From the NCBI GenBank assembly GCA_001660395.1, contig LXWE01000005.1, positions 1-64,000 of the forward strand: a DNA stretch of 64,000 bases, read 5' to 3'. A program made the position numbers and the translations under genes. Shown here piece by piece: positions 9,230-18,631 of the stretch. How positions within the stretch are numbered: position 1 is the stretch's first letter; each line of letters opens with the position of its first letter. The notes beneath the pieces were generated by a model that saw only the letters and a list, made by a program, of their open reading frames with translations, had not been told where the DNA came from and searched no databases. Source of the stretch: Alteromonadaceae bacterium XY-R5. GTDB lineage: Bacteria > Pseudomonadota > Gammaproteobacteria > Enterobacterales > Alteromonadaceae.

Positions 9230-10135
9230 ATGTTAAGTGATTTTTGGCAAAGGCATGCTGTGCGAGTGATTCACCTGAAATTGTCGGTTTGTTTATGCCT
9301 GATAGGATTCAGTTGCACGATTTATGCGAAATCGGAAGTTCAGTGGTTACATCCCGATTTTGCGCCATATCATATTGTGACTGGCGGTCATAAAGGGTTG
9401 GGAGCACTGGATATGGTTGAATCAAGCTTTGTGAGCGTTATGCCGCAATTTGAGCATACTCTGATGACAGCGACCTTCTCTCGCCTGCTGCATCAAATTG
9501 ATACAACCGATAATGCCTGCTCAGTGACGCTTTTGAAAACCCCTGAGAGAGAGAAATATATTTTATATTCGGAGCCTTATCTTTTGGTTGAAGGTAGCAG
9601 GGTGATTGTGCGGCGTGAGCAGCTACCCCAGCTACAGCCGTATTTTACCTCTGCGGATAGATTTGATCTGAATGCTTTTTTGGCGACACAGCATTTTCGG
9701 GTTGGCATTTCACCTGGGCGTTATTATGGGGATGATATTCAGCCAGTTTTGAATATGCATGAACGGCAACTAGTGATTCCTGCCGGCGTGGCACAGTTAA
9801 CCCATCAGTTGCATATGTTGCTAGCCGATCCTCCGAGGCTGGACGCTGTGATTGGTTTGCCATTGGAAGTGGAATATTTGTTAAAAAATTTTCACGCATC
9901 ACCAGAAAGTGTAGAAATGTTAACGGTTATTGGAGAGCATAGTTTCCAGCTAGCGCATGTTGGCTGTTCGCAATCTGCATTAGGGCAAGAAGTTATAATT
10001 CAGGTGAATGCTCGAATCGCCGCCGGAGATTGGCGCGAATTCACGCAAATTATGGCTAAATATATCCCTCCTTCGCGGCGACAACTCTTTGAAAAAGTTA
10101 ATAATGACTATTTTTCAAACCATCAGTATCCTTAG
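9230..10135 (+). CDS. Periplasmic binding-protein-like protein (TIGR02285-like), copy 2
   Basis: A 301-residue paralogue of the preceding gene; shared landmarks include a start near WLHPDFAPYHI, VTLLKTPEREKYILYSEPY, the RVGISPGRYYGDDIQ block and a C-terminal QLAHVGCSQ segment. An N-terminal hydrophobic stretch (about residues 14-31) acts as signal peptide. The ATG at 9230 is preferred because AAGGTGGGG lies just upstream; the in-frame GTG at 9221 falls inside that ribosome binding site. The separation of 48 bp from copy 1 suggests one transcript. Ligand and partner are unknown. Confidence 0.72.
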   Translation: MLSDFWQRHAVRVIHLKLSVCLCLIGFSCTIYAKSEVQWLHPDFAPYHIVTGGHKGLGALDMVESSFVSVMPQFEHTLMTATFSRLLHQIDTTDNACSVTLLKTPEREKYILYSEPYLLVEGSRVIVRREQLPQLQPYFTSADRFDLNAFLATQHFRVGISPGRYYGDDIQPVLNMHERQLVIPAGVAQLTHQLHMLLADPPRLDAVIGLPLEVEYLLKNFHASPESVEMLTVIGEHSFQLAHVGCSQSALGQEVIIQVNARIAAGDWREFTQIMAKYIPPSRRQLFEKVNNDYFSNHQYP

Positions 10136-10212
10136 GCCGATTTTTGGCGGCAGGTCAGAGTTCTCATTAACAAGATCCAGCCTACACTTGCTTCATTCTA
10201 TCGGGAGTAACT

Positions 10213-10797
10213 ATGACTGAACTAAACCACTTGCTGACAAATAATGAGCACTGGTCTGAGCGTATTAAAGCTGAGGATCCAACTTTCTTCGATAAGCTCG
10301 CCAAACAGCAACGGCCAGAATATCTGTGGATTGGTTGCTCAGATAGTCGTGTGCCGGCAAACCAAATTGTGGATTTGCTTCCAGGTGATATTTTTGTGCA
10401 TCGAAATGTCGCTAATCAGGTAATCCATACGGACTATAACTGCCTTACGGTGCTGCAGTATGCGATTGAAGTGCTTAAAGTAAAGCATGTGATTGTGTGC
10501 GGGCATTACGGATGTGGCGGTGTCGAAGCCGCACTGACAGATGAAACCAATGGCCTTATTGATAACTGGCTTGGGCATATTCGCGATGTAGCAAAGCAGC
10601 ACTCCGTTGAGCTAGCCGAGCTTAAAGGTGAAGCGAAAGTAGCTCGACTTTGTGAACTAAACGTATTACAGCAGGCGGCGAATGTTCGCCGTACCAGTAT
10701 CGTTAAAGATGCTATTCGCCGGGGCCAGCCACTGACCATACACAGTTGGATTTATAGCCTGAAAAATGGTCGTATCACGGTATTGGGCAACACTTAA
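10213..10797 (+). CDS. can: Beta-class carbonic anhydrase
   Basis: It interconverts CO2 and bicarbonate in the cytoplasm, supplying bicarbonate for carboxylases. All beta-class zinc ligands are present: Cys42 and the Asp44-Arg46 dyad in GCSDSRVP, His98 and Cys101 in CGHYGCGG. At 194 residues it is somewhat shorter than E. coli Can (220), with the difference at the C-terminus. A weak ribosome binding site (GGGAG) precedes the ATG. Its stop overlaps the stop of tamB on the other strand by 4 bp, so the two genes converge with no room for a separate terminator. Confidence 0.93.
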   Translation: MTELNHLLTNNEHWSERIKAEDPTFFDKLAKQQRPEYLWIGCSDSRVPANQIVDLLPGDIFVHRNVANQVIHTDYNCLTVLQYAIEVLKVKHVIVCGHYGCGGVEAALTDETNGLIDNWLGHIRDVAKQHSVELAELKGEAKVARLCELNVLQQAANVRRTSIVKDAIRRGQPLTIHSWIYSLKNGRITVLGNT

Positions 10798-13700
10798 TCT
10801 TTGTTTTCGATACTGAACTGATAATACACATCCAGAGCGTTACTGACGCCACTGACAGCTTCTAAATACAGGCGGGGTAACAGTTCGTAACGCAATGTCA
10901 CTTCGGATGACGAATCTAACCCTACGCCGTAACGCAACTGTACGCCGTCAGCGATATACCCGGAAAGCGCTACCTGGGTACCATCGCCCTGACCGGAGGT
11001 ATCTAAATTGAGATCCTCAATGCCTAAGCTTCTTCCCAGTTTACCTACAGTATTTTCGCTTTTGCCTAAGCCATAGCCTAGCAGCAGGGATGCAAACATG
11101 CTGTCCTGTTTTTGGTCGCCACTGCTATCGAGGCTGCGTCCACGCAGTAAATAGGACAGATTTTGTTGCTGATCCATACTTGGGTCGGAAAACAGGCTAA
11201 CATCGGGAGCCTGAATGTTACCGCTCACCCGAATGCCTGCGACGACATCATCGTTGGTCAATTTGGGGTCGCGTATAGCTTCAATGTTCAGGTAGGGACT
11301 ATCCAGGGCGCCGTTAAACAGGATTTCACCCTGTCGGATGAGCAGATTCTGACCGTATGCCCGATAACGTCCCTGCATTAAATTGATTTCTCCCTGTCCT
11401 TGCATGCCCTGTTCCTGCTGATTCAGAGATAGACTACCATTTACATTTGCAGTTAAGCCAAAGGCATCCAGTTTCACCTGATTGGTTCTGGCAGGATCGA
11501 TGTTTACCTGTATACCCAAATGCAATTGCTGCAGTACCGATGTTGCGTCGCTTTGGTCATTGAGCATAACCACATCACTTGAAGGCGAAATGGCGCTGTC
11601 TGGCAATTCGCGCAGTTTAAATCTTGCCCATGGCACCGTCACTGTGCCTGCAATATCCATCAGTGCTGGAGACATTTTAAAGGTAATGTCAGGCGACACT
11701 TTCGCCCTCAGCATCGATTGATAATCGAATTCCAGATTATTCCCTTGTAAGCCTATGTCGGCGATAAGCTCAGGCAACCATTGCACCTTGCCTTTAATAC
11801 TGCCCTGACCTTCTCCTAAGCGAAATGTTCCATCAAGCAAGGCTTGCTGCTTGGTTAAGGTGACAAGCTGTTGCCATTGATTGATTGATAGCGGCAAACC
11901 GGCGGCACTCAGTGCGCCGTCTTTAATCCGCAGTTCACCATTGATATCGGGCTGCTCAAGTGAACCGGATAGTGCAATTTGTCCCTCTATACTGCCCTCA
12001 AGGGTGTCGATATTCGGTAACAGAGGTAACAAAGGGTGCAGGGTGAAATGGCGTAAGCTTATCTCTCCGCTCAGTGGGCGAACACCGGGTGACGGTGACG
12101 TTTCTAATCTGGTGTTGAAGTTACCTAATTCAGGACTAACGAGAGTGCTGTTTAACGTAATTTGTTGCTGATCAAACGAGACATCTAGCTGTGCTTGTTC
12201 TAAGCCAAGCGAAAAAGTCTGCTTTTTTGCGTTGGTAAATTGCCAGTTTTCTGGGCTGAGGGAGAAAGTTGCCTGCGCCTCGGGCAAGTTACCGAGTGAC
12301 CAGTGTCCAGTCATCTTGCCATCCAGGATTGTGGCGGTGGTGAGTTTTGTCGGTCGCAGCCAGGGCTGAATCAAGGGTGAGACGGCCAGATTCTCAATGG
12401 CAATTTGCCATTTGGCCTGATTCTGCTGGTAATACGTTTGAGCTATACAGAATCGGCTTCGGTTCTGCTGCCAACAGTGATCACCGAGCTGATACTGTTG
12501 CTGTTGCCAATCCGCCAGAATGGAGAAGGGGTTAGAAAGCTCTAACGTAAGCAATGGTGTGGCGATGTTCCCATCGGTTACCTGAGCTTGCCATTGGCCT
12601 TCGGCAACCGAAAGTCCCCCGTTTAATGTAACTTGCGCGCGGCTATCTTCACCCTGAATGTTGAGTGAGAGCTGGTGGCTTTGGAGCGAACCATTGAGCT
12701 TAGTGGTTACCTGATGGACAAAGGGTTGTTGTGAGCGGGTTAATTCGTTTAGCTGCAAATTTAGTTGCAGTGGCGCGGCGGGATCCAGGCTTGCTTTAAG
12801 CGATAGCTGTGCCTGCTTTAGAAACCAGTCTTCGTAACTTAGCTCTGACAGCTGTACATTTGAGGTAATGTCAGGTCTATCCAGTGTGCCAAGCAGATGA
12901 AACTCACCATCTATTCTGCCGTTTGCATGGGCGATGGATTGGGCTAACGCGGGCAGGAGAATTTTGCCCTGTAAATTGAGCTGTTGCTGAGACGAAATGG
13001 TTCCTGACAATGACACCTGATTGTCGCCATTTTCTAACAACAGTTGATCTATATTCGTACCCTGCTGACTATCGCTGGTGAGTTGTGTTTGCAGCGAAAA
13101 GGGCAGTGAACGTAGGGTGCCATTAAGCTGGCTTTTCGGTAGTTTCAGTTGCCAGCTGTTGGCATTCATCGAGGCAAGCGTTTCTAAGCTGCCTGAAATA
13201 TCCGCCGGATAATCGTCTAACCAGATCCCTGGATTTATATGTTCAAGGGTAATATGACCGTGCCAACCCAAGGTATCACCCAGGGTTGCTTCACCATGGG
13301 CCGATATGGTGCCGCCGTTGGTGATCAGGTTTAGCGCGTCAATGTTAAGTGTCTGCCGGTTTGCAGTAAGGGTGGAGTGAATCTTTGCTTCAACAGGTGT
13401 TTGTCCGCTCAATTGATTCTCTGCGGTTAATGCCAGAGCCAATTGCTGCAGGTTGCCTTTGATATCCAGATGCCCCTGACTTGTAAGTCTATTTTGCTTA
13501 ACTGTGATTGCTTGTAACTGCCAATGCGTCTGAAGTTCCAAAGGCAGATTGCTATCCAGAAGATCGGCGCGCGCGCTTAGTTGCGCAGTACTCTGTTGTG
13601 CGTCCCGATTTTGGATTCGGCTTTCCAGTTGCAAATTTGATAAAGATCCTTTGGCGTCCAGAGTGAGCTGCCACTGTGGTGATGTCTTTTGGCGGACTTG

Positions 13701-14570
13701 AAGTGCTAATGACAACGGATACGATTCGCTCAGTTTGGCATGCAGGTTTGCTGTGATACTTGCTTGTTCATGTTCAAACGCGAGTTGATCTAACGTAATT
13801 TGTTCAGACTGTGCCTGCAAATTCAGGTTGAGGTGAGTAATGCGTTGTTCGGGCTGGCCAGCCTGAACGATTGAGGTTTGGTCTACTTTTACTTGTTTTA
13901 AACTCACCGCCAGAGGAAGGTGGATATTGGGTAATGAAGGTGGTTGATACTGCCAATTCTGGAGTTGAGAAAAATGAAAGGGCTCGTCCACATCTTCTGT
14001 CTTGGGTAGCTGAATGCGCAAATCCGACAGCACAAGCGGAGAAACTACCAGTTGCTGGTGGAAAGAGAGCGCAGACGAGAGTGCTGCCAGGGTGAGTTGT
14101 ATATTACCGGGTAAAGCTACGTCTAACGGGCCTAACTCAATCGAGCGAATTTCAATAGGAATGGGGGACGTAATAAAATCAGAAGTGCCCTGTGTTTCAA
14201 CTATTTGAGAACTCTCATTCTTGCTGGTTGCTGATTCGGTGATAATGACCTGAGCGTTTGCTGTAGTGACGGACGTCAGGCACAGTGAAAGTTTCCTCAA
14301 ACATTGCCAGTCGAATGCTATTTTGAGGTCGGATATGGTGAGGTTGACAGGCGATTGTTGCCAGCTGACTCGGCTAAATTCGAGTTGCGAGGTTAAGCTA
14401 CCTTTTGAGTAAGTCAGCGTAAGTGCCGGAACCGATGACGTTGCCAGTTCACTTGCCCAGCGCGCGGTTATGGGAGTAAACAGTAAGGCCAGCAAAGTGC
14501 TCAGCAATAGCAATATGCTAAACATGCCGCCGAGTAGGTATTTGACGGGGCGGGAAATTGTTAATGTCAT
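10794..14570 (-). CDS. tamB: Translocation and assembly module protein TamB
   Basis: A 1258-residue inner-membrane-anchored protein that spans the periplasm and partners TamA in outer-membrane protein and lipid trafficking. One transmembrane helix lies at about residues 10-35. The long middle is repetitive beta-strand sequence rich in Gln, Leu and Ser, as expected of the AsmA/TamB-like hydrophobic groove. The C-terminal TamB domain (DUF490, about residues 900-1258) includes GEGQGSIKGKVQWLPE and LSYLLRGRSLD and ends in the beta-rich segment that contacts TamA. Start overlaps the tamA stop by 4 bp (ATGA). Its length is close to E. coli TamB (1259). Confidence 0.93.
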   Translation of the reverse strand: MTLTISRPVKYLLGGMFSILLLLSTLLALLFTPITARWASELATSSVPALTLTYSKGSLTSQLEFSRVSWQQSPVNLTISDLKIAFDWQCLRKLSLCLTSVTTANAQVIITESATSKNESSQIVETQGTSDFITSPIPIEIRSIELGPLDVALPGNIQLTLAALSSALSFHQQLVVSPLVLSDLRIQLPKTEDVDEPFHFSQLQNWQYQPPSLPNIHLPLAVSLKQVKVDQTSIVQAGQPEQRITHLNLNLQAQSEQITLDQLAFEHEQASITANLHAKLSESYPLSLALQVRQKTSPQWQLTLDAKGSLSNLQLESRIQNRDAQQSTAQLSARADLLDSNLPLELQTHWQLQAITVKQNRLTSQGHLDIKGNLQQLALALTAENQLSGQTPVEAKIHSTLTANRQTLNIDALNLITNGGTISAHGEATLGDTLGWHGHITLEHINPGIWLDDYPADISGSLETLASMNANSWQLKLPKSQLNGTLRSLPFSLQTQLTSDSQQGTNIDQLLLENGDNQVSLSGTISSQQQLNLQGKILLPALAQSIAHANGRIDGEFHLLGTLDRPDITSNVQLSELSYEDWFLKQAQLSLKASLDPAAPLQLNLQLNELTRSQQPFVHQVTTKLNGSLQSHQLSLNIQGEDSRAQVTLNGGLSVAEGQWQAQVTDGNIATPLLTLELSNPFSILADWQQQQYQLGDHCWQQNRSRFCIAQTYYQQNQAKWQIAIENLAVSPLIQPWLRPTKLTTATILDGKMTGHWSLGNLPEAQATFSLSPENWQFTNAKKQTFSLGLEQAQLDVSFDQQQITLNSTLVSPELGNFNTRLETSPSPGVRPLSGEISLRHFTLHPLLPLLPNIDTLEGSIEGQIALSGSLEQPDINGELRIKDGALSAAGLPLSINQWQQLVTLTKQQALLDGTFRLGEGQGSIKGKVQWLPELIADIGLQGNNLEFDYQSMLRAKVSPDITFKMSPALMDIAGTVTVPWARFKLRELPDSAISPSSDVVMLNDQSDATSVLQQLHLGIQVNIDPARTNQVKLDAFGLTANVNGSLSLNQQEQGMQGQGEINLMQGRYRAYGQNLLIRQGEILFNGALDSPYLNIEAIRDPKLTNDDVVAGIRVSGNIQAPDVSLFSDPSMDQQQNLSYLLRGRSLDSSGDQKQDSMFASLLLGYGLGKSENTVGKLGRSLGIEDLNLDTSGQGDGTQVALSGYIADGVQLRYGVGLDSSSEVTLRYELLPRLYLEAVSGVSNALDVYYQFSIENKD

Positions 14571-16393
14571 AGGCTTGGCCCCATAGAAAAGTGCAGGCGC
14601 CAGTTGTTTTCCAGGCTGCTTTCACCGCGAGCGATATAGAGTCGAATATCGCCGATAGGAGATTGCCAAATCGCACCAATGCCGTAACCTCGCGCCAAAT
14701 CCTGGTCAAATTTGTTTGTGGCATTACCTATGTCGGTAAACACTGCTATACGCCAATCATCCCTGAGAGGATAACTGTATTCTGCGCTGGCAACTGCCAG
14801 ATACTGTGCGCCAACGAGGGTGGTCTCTATGTCATCTTTACATTCATCGATATCTTTAGATGTCGCATCGCATCCACTCACATCACCGGTATATTCCACC
14901 TCGACCGGTGAGATACTGTTGTAGGCAAATCCGCGAATACTTTGATCACCACCGGCAAAGTAACGAAGGCTCGACGGGATCAAATCGAAATCATTGGTGG
15001 CAATTGCGCCACCTTCGGCACGTAGCAGAATTCTGTGGTTGCCAAAACTCCTTAGCCAACGGGTTTGGGCGCTAATTCGCAGCATATTCACATCTGATAA
15101 TGCGTTTGCCGATGCAACTTCGGTGGTGATGATCTGCTTATCTCCCCAGTTGACGTCAAGTCCGCCTCGACTGCGCAAGCGGCTGAATGTGACACCCGGT
15201 ATCACCAAACCCACCTTTTCAAATGGGTCATCACTTTGCCCCTGACGAAAGCGCTCAAGTTGATAACGTAAGAAGGTAATGCGTTGCCATTCAGACTGGC
15301 TGAGTTCTTTATGCCGTTGCAGCGCCAGCGTCAGGGTTTCGCTGTCCGTGTCGTTATCATCCACTTTTTGCCAGCCGGCCTGAAATGATGCGTAATTCTT
15401 GATCGGGTCTTCTAACGGAATTTTATAGGTCCAGGTCAGATACTGTTCCGGGGCCGACACAAACATTTCGCTGGTCATCGAGTGCCCGGCTGCATTTACC
15501 CAGGGATGCCGCCACTTTACTTTTGCTCTGGGGCCAATATCTGACGAATAACCGCCACCTAAATCGAAAGTGTCTCTGGGGGCATGAGACAAAATGACTT
15601 CAATGGGCACAAGACCATTTTCGGCCTTAGTGACCAACGGGCGGACCACTACCTGGCGAAAATAATTCGTGTCTTTTAAACGGCGATTAAAATTCGCAAT
15701 GGCATCTGATACATAGAAATCGCCGGTCTGATAAGGTTGAAGTTGCTTAACCAGCAGATAGGCGCGGTCTTCCGTGTCGAGCTGGATCTCTCCCATACGG
15801 TATCGCTGGCCTGATTGGGCATGTAAGCGAATATTGGCAAATTGTTGCTGACTGTCGACTTCTATTTGGTGCTGACTGTAGCGAAAATCAAAATAGCCCC
15901 GCGCAAGTGCCAGGCTTTGTAATTCGCTTTTCACTTTTTCGTAGCGTTGATGGCTGAGAGGCTGGCCAGGTTTTAATTCGATGGAGGCTAATTTTTGCCT
16001 AAAAATAGGATCGTCTTGAGCGTCACCCTGTAACTGGATATCAACGTTCTGGAGCTTAGTTTGCGGGCCCGTTTGAATATTCAAAGCCCAGGTCTGCTTA
16101 TCAATATCTGACGCGCTAATTGTCACTTGTGTCTGGTAATAACCAAACACTTCCATCGCCTCGGTCGCTTTGGCTTCAAGCTGTTGCTCAAATTCCTGAA
16201 CCTGAGTGCTATTAACAGGGGGCTCGATGGCTTGAAGGAACAGCTGAATATTCTGGCGGACAGATTTATCTTCAACTCCTTTGATATCAAATTCAGCAGC
16301 GTTGCTTGGGTGAATCAACGCCAGTGATAGACAGAAAAGACTGACACAGCGAATAAGATGGCGGATGGTTGGCAAGACAAAGGCAAACGGCAT
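14567..16393 (-). CDS. tamA: Translocation and assembly module protein TamA
   Basis: A 608-residue Omp85-family outer-membrane protein that works with TamB. A hydrophobic signal peptide covers about residues 10-32 (ending NAA). Three POTRA domains follow (about 35-270). The C-terminal 16-strand barrel (about 275-608) carries the Omp85 signature near GGDQSIRGFAYNSISP, with the RGF motif of the inward-folded loop. The protein ends LHFSMGPSL. It is translationally coupled to tamB by a 4-bp overlap, so both are made from one message. Confidence 0.93.
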   Translation of the reverse strand: MPFAFVLPTIRHLIRCVSLFCLSLALIHPSNAAEFDIKGVEDKSVRQNIQLFLQAIEPPVNSTQVQEFEQQLEAKATEAMEVFGYYQTQVTISASDIDKQTWALNIQTGPQTKLQNVDIQLQGDAQDDPIFRQKLASIELKPGQPLSHQRYEKVKSELQSLALARGYFDFRYSQHQIEVDSQQQFANIRLHAQSGQRYRMGEIQLDTEDRAYLLVKQLQPYQTGDFYVSDAIANFNRRLKDTNYFRQVVVRPLVTKAENGLVPIEVILSHAPRDTFDLGGGYSSDIGPRAKVKWRHPWVNAAGHSMTSEMFVSAPEQYLTWTYKIPLEDPIKNYASFQAGWQKVDDNDTDSETLTLALQRHKELSQSEWQRITFLRYQLERFRQGQSDDPFEKVGLVIPGVTFSRLRSRGGLDVNWGDKQIITTEVASANALSDVNMLRISAQTRWLRSFGNHRILLRAEGGAIATNDFDLIPSSLRYFAGGDQSIRGFAYNSISPVEVEYTGDVSGCDATSKDIDECKDDIETTLVGAQYLAVASAEYSYPLRDDWRIAVFTDIGNATNKFDQDLARGYGIGAIWQSPIGDIRLYIARGESSLENNWRLHFSMGPSL

Positions 16394-16634
16394 GCTCGCA
16401 AAAGTTCCTGTTAATGATACTCATGGCTTCCATTAATGAGTGTAAGAGTAACAGCTAAAAACTGAACAGACACTTAGTTAATCTTGTGAATCAGACGAGT
16501 ATTCAAATTCTATGGATGAGAGCCGTTTGGGTTTAAAAAATTGCCATCCTGAAAAGATCAGGTAGGCTATATCTGCCTCGCCTGCAAAGCGAAGAAATAA
16601 TTAAAACATCAAATGGATTTGTGGATTAATCGTT

Positions 16635-18590
16635 ATGAAGATCAGGACATTATCTTTTTGCCTGGGCGTTTGCTTGTTGGTTGTGTGCAAGCTATTCGCC
16701 GAACCTCTCCCGCTTGAAAGCTTCAGCCAGCTACCTCTATATACGAAACCGAACCTATCGCCGGATGGCAGCAAATTGGGCTTTGTCCTGAATGATCCTC
16801 GAAGCGGTTTATCTATTCTGACGGTGTTTAATTTCACCACTGGAAAGAATAAGTATTTGCTCAAGTCAGATAATGAGCAGGTACGTTTAAACTGGTTTAA
16901 ATGGGCAAACAATCACACAGTGATTTTTAGCGCGCGCTTTGCGGGCAGTCGCTACGGTACTGATACCATGGAAACCCGCTTATTGGCGATGGATGTGGAA
17001 TCGGATGAAAGTGAACCGAGAGTGTTGATAAAGCCACGTACGGGTGGCATTCGCGACGACCATTTTTCTCAGTTTCAGGACGATGTAATCGATCTTTTAC
17101 CAGATGATGAGAATCATATTTTAGTGTCTCTTGACCTGGATACGCCTGCACAGCCTTCCGTTTACAAAGTTGATGTGAGCAAACGTGGCATGACGCGCAT
17201 TGAGCGAGGTAAGCGCAGCATTCGAGACTGGATTACGGATCAACAAAGCAGGGTGCGTGTAGGCGTCAGTCTGGATTATAAATCCGGCGAATCCGTTATT
17301 TATTTCCGCAAAGCGGACGACGAAGAATTACATACGTTATTTGAATACAATCGCCTAACCGACAAGCCTATCCAAGCATTGGGTTTTGGTCTCGACCCAA
17401 ATGTACTTTATTACAAGGCTTATAAGGATGATAAAAAGGCGTTGTATAAAGTCGACCTGACTACCCTGGAACACACGTTGGTGTTCGCAGATGAAGATTA
17501 TGATGTGGATGGTGGACTCATTTATTCGCGTAAAACCCGCGATGTTATTGGGCTTTACCATGCCCACACGGAAACTGGCAGAATCTATTGGGATGAATCT
17601 TATAGCAATTTCGAGAAGGCCCTAAACAAGGCACTCCCCGATACCCATAATGTTATCGTAGATTTTGATGATTCAGAGCAAGTTTACATTCTCTACACCG
17701 AAAATGATTATACGCCAGGGACCTATTATATTGGAGATAGAGCGCAAGGTGCCCTTTCCCCTATCTTTCAACAATATCCAGATATTACCGAAGAACATAT
17801 CAGTGCTCATCGTAAAGTCAGTTACAAAGCCCGCGATGGCGTTGAAATTGAAGGGTATCTAACACTGCCGAAAAGCGGAGAGAAGCCCTATCCAACGATC
17901 ATACATCCCCACGGTGGCCCAGGCGCCAGAGATTACAGCGGATTTGATTATTGGACCGCTTACTTCTCTGATCGCGGGTATGCCGTTTTCCGCCCTAACT
18001 TCAGAGGTTCTTCTGGCTATGGTTATGATTTTGCTAAAAGCCAGATGAAGAGCTGGGGATTGGCGATGCAGGATGATATTACCGACGGAACCCAATGGCT
18101 GATCGAGCAGGGCGTTGCTGACCCAAATCGAATGTGCATTGTCGGTGCCAGTTATGGCGGGTATGCCGCTGCAGCCGCCGCGGTTAAAACACCGGATTTA
18201 TTCAAATGTGCAGTGAGTTTTGCCGGGGTCAGTGATTTAAAGGCCCTGGTTAGGAAAAGTCGTCACTACCTTAATGAAAAATTTGTCAAAAAGCAGATTG
18301 GCGAAGATAGTGATGATTTAGAAGCCCGCTCTCCAAGATATCACGCAGAAAGCGTGAAAATACCTATTCTACTGGTTCACGGTGAAGATGATCGTGTTGT
18401 TGATGTAGAACAGAGCCGTAATTTTTATGATGATCTAAAGGATTTAGACAAGGTAGTGACTTATGTCGAACTGCCCAATGGTGACCATCATCTTTCTAAC
18501 CAAAAGAATCGTCACCGCTTTTTTAAAGAAATGGATGCATTCCTGCAACGTTATCTAGGCCCAGGCTCACAGCAGCAAATGGGTAAATAG
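16635..18590 (+). CDS. S9 family prolyl oligopeptidase-like peptidase, exported
   Basis: A 651-residue serine peptidase with a signal peptide (about residues 1-22, ending LFA). An N-terminal beta-propeller (about 35-390) gates a C-terminal alpha/beta-hydrolase domain (about 400-645). The nucleophile is Ser506 in GASYGGY; the acid is Asp585 or Asp586 in HGEDDRVV, and the base is His618 or His619 in NGDHHLS. The HPHGGPGARD block at about 424-433 forms the oxyanion side. Architecture is closest to acylaminoacyl-peptidase/S9C enzymes that act on short peptides. It converges with catalase on a shared terminator. Confidence 0.9.
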   Translation: MKIRTLSFCLGVCLLVVCKLFAEPLPLESFSQLPLYTKPNLSPDGSKLGFVLNDPRSGLSILTVFNFTTGKNKYLLKSDNEQVRLNWFKWANNHTVIFSARFAGSRYGTDTMETRLLAMDVESDESEPRVLIKPRTGGIRDDHFSQFQDDVIDLLPDDENHILVSLDLDTPAQPSVYKVDVSKRGMTRIERGKRSIRDWITDQQSRVRVGVSLDYKSGESVIYFRKADDEELHTLFEYNRLTDKPIQALGFGLDPNVLYYKAYKDDKKALYKVDLTTLEHTLVFADEDYDVDGGLIYSRKTRDVIGLYHAHTETGRIYWDESYSNFEKALNKALPDTHNVIVDFDDSEQVYILYTENDYTPGTYYIGDRAQGALSPIFQQYPDITEEHISAHRKVSYKARDGVEIEGYLTLPKSGEKPYPTIIHPHGGPGARDYSGFDYWTAYFSDRGYAVFRPNFRGSSGYGYDFAKSQMKSWGLAMQDDITDGTQWLIEQGVADPNRMCIVGASYGGYAAAAAAVKTPDLFKCAVSFAGVSDLKALVRKSRHYLNEKFVKKQIGEDSDDLEARSPRYHAESVKIPILLVHGEDDRVVDVEQSRNFYDDLKDLDKVVTYVELPNGDHHLSNQKNRHRFFKEMDAFLQRYLGPGSQQQMGK

Positions 18591-18615
18591 AAAAAGCCCG
18601 TTAACCGGGCTTTTT
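18591..18615. terminator. Bidirectional terminator between the S9 peptidase and catalase genes
   Basis: The stem AAAAAGCCCG / CGGGCTTTTT with a 5-nt loop begins at the peptidase stop codon. A/T runs on both sides and the convergent genes make it functional in both directions. Confidence 0.9.
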
Positions 18616-18631
18616 ACTTTGAATGCAGGTG

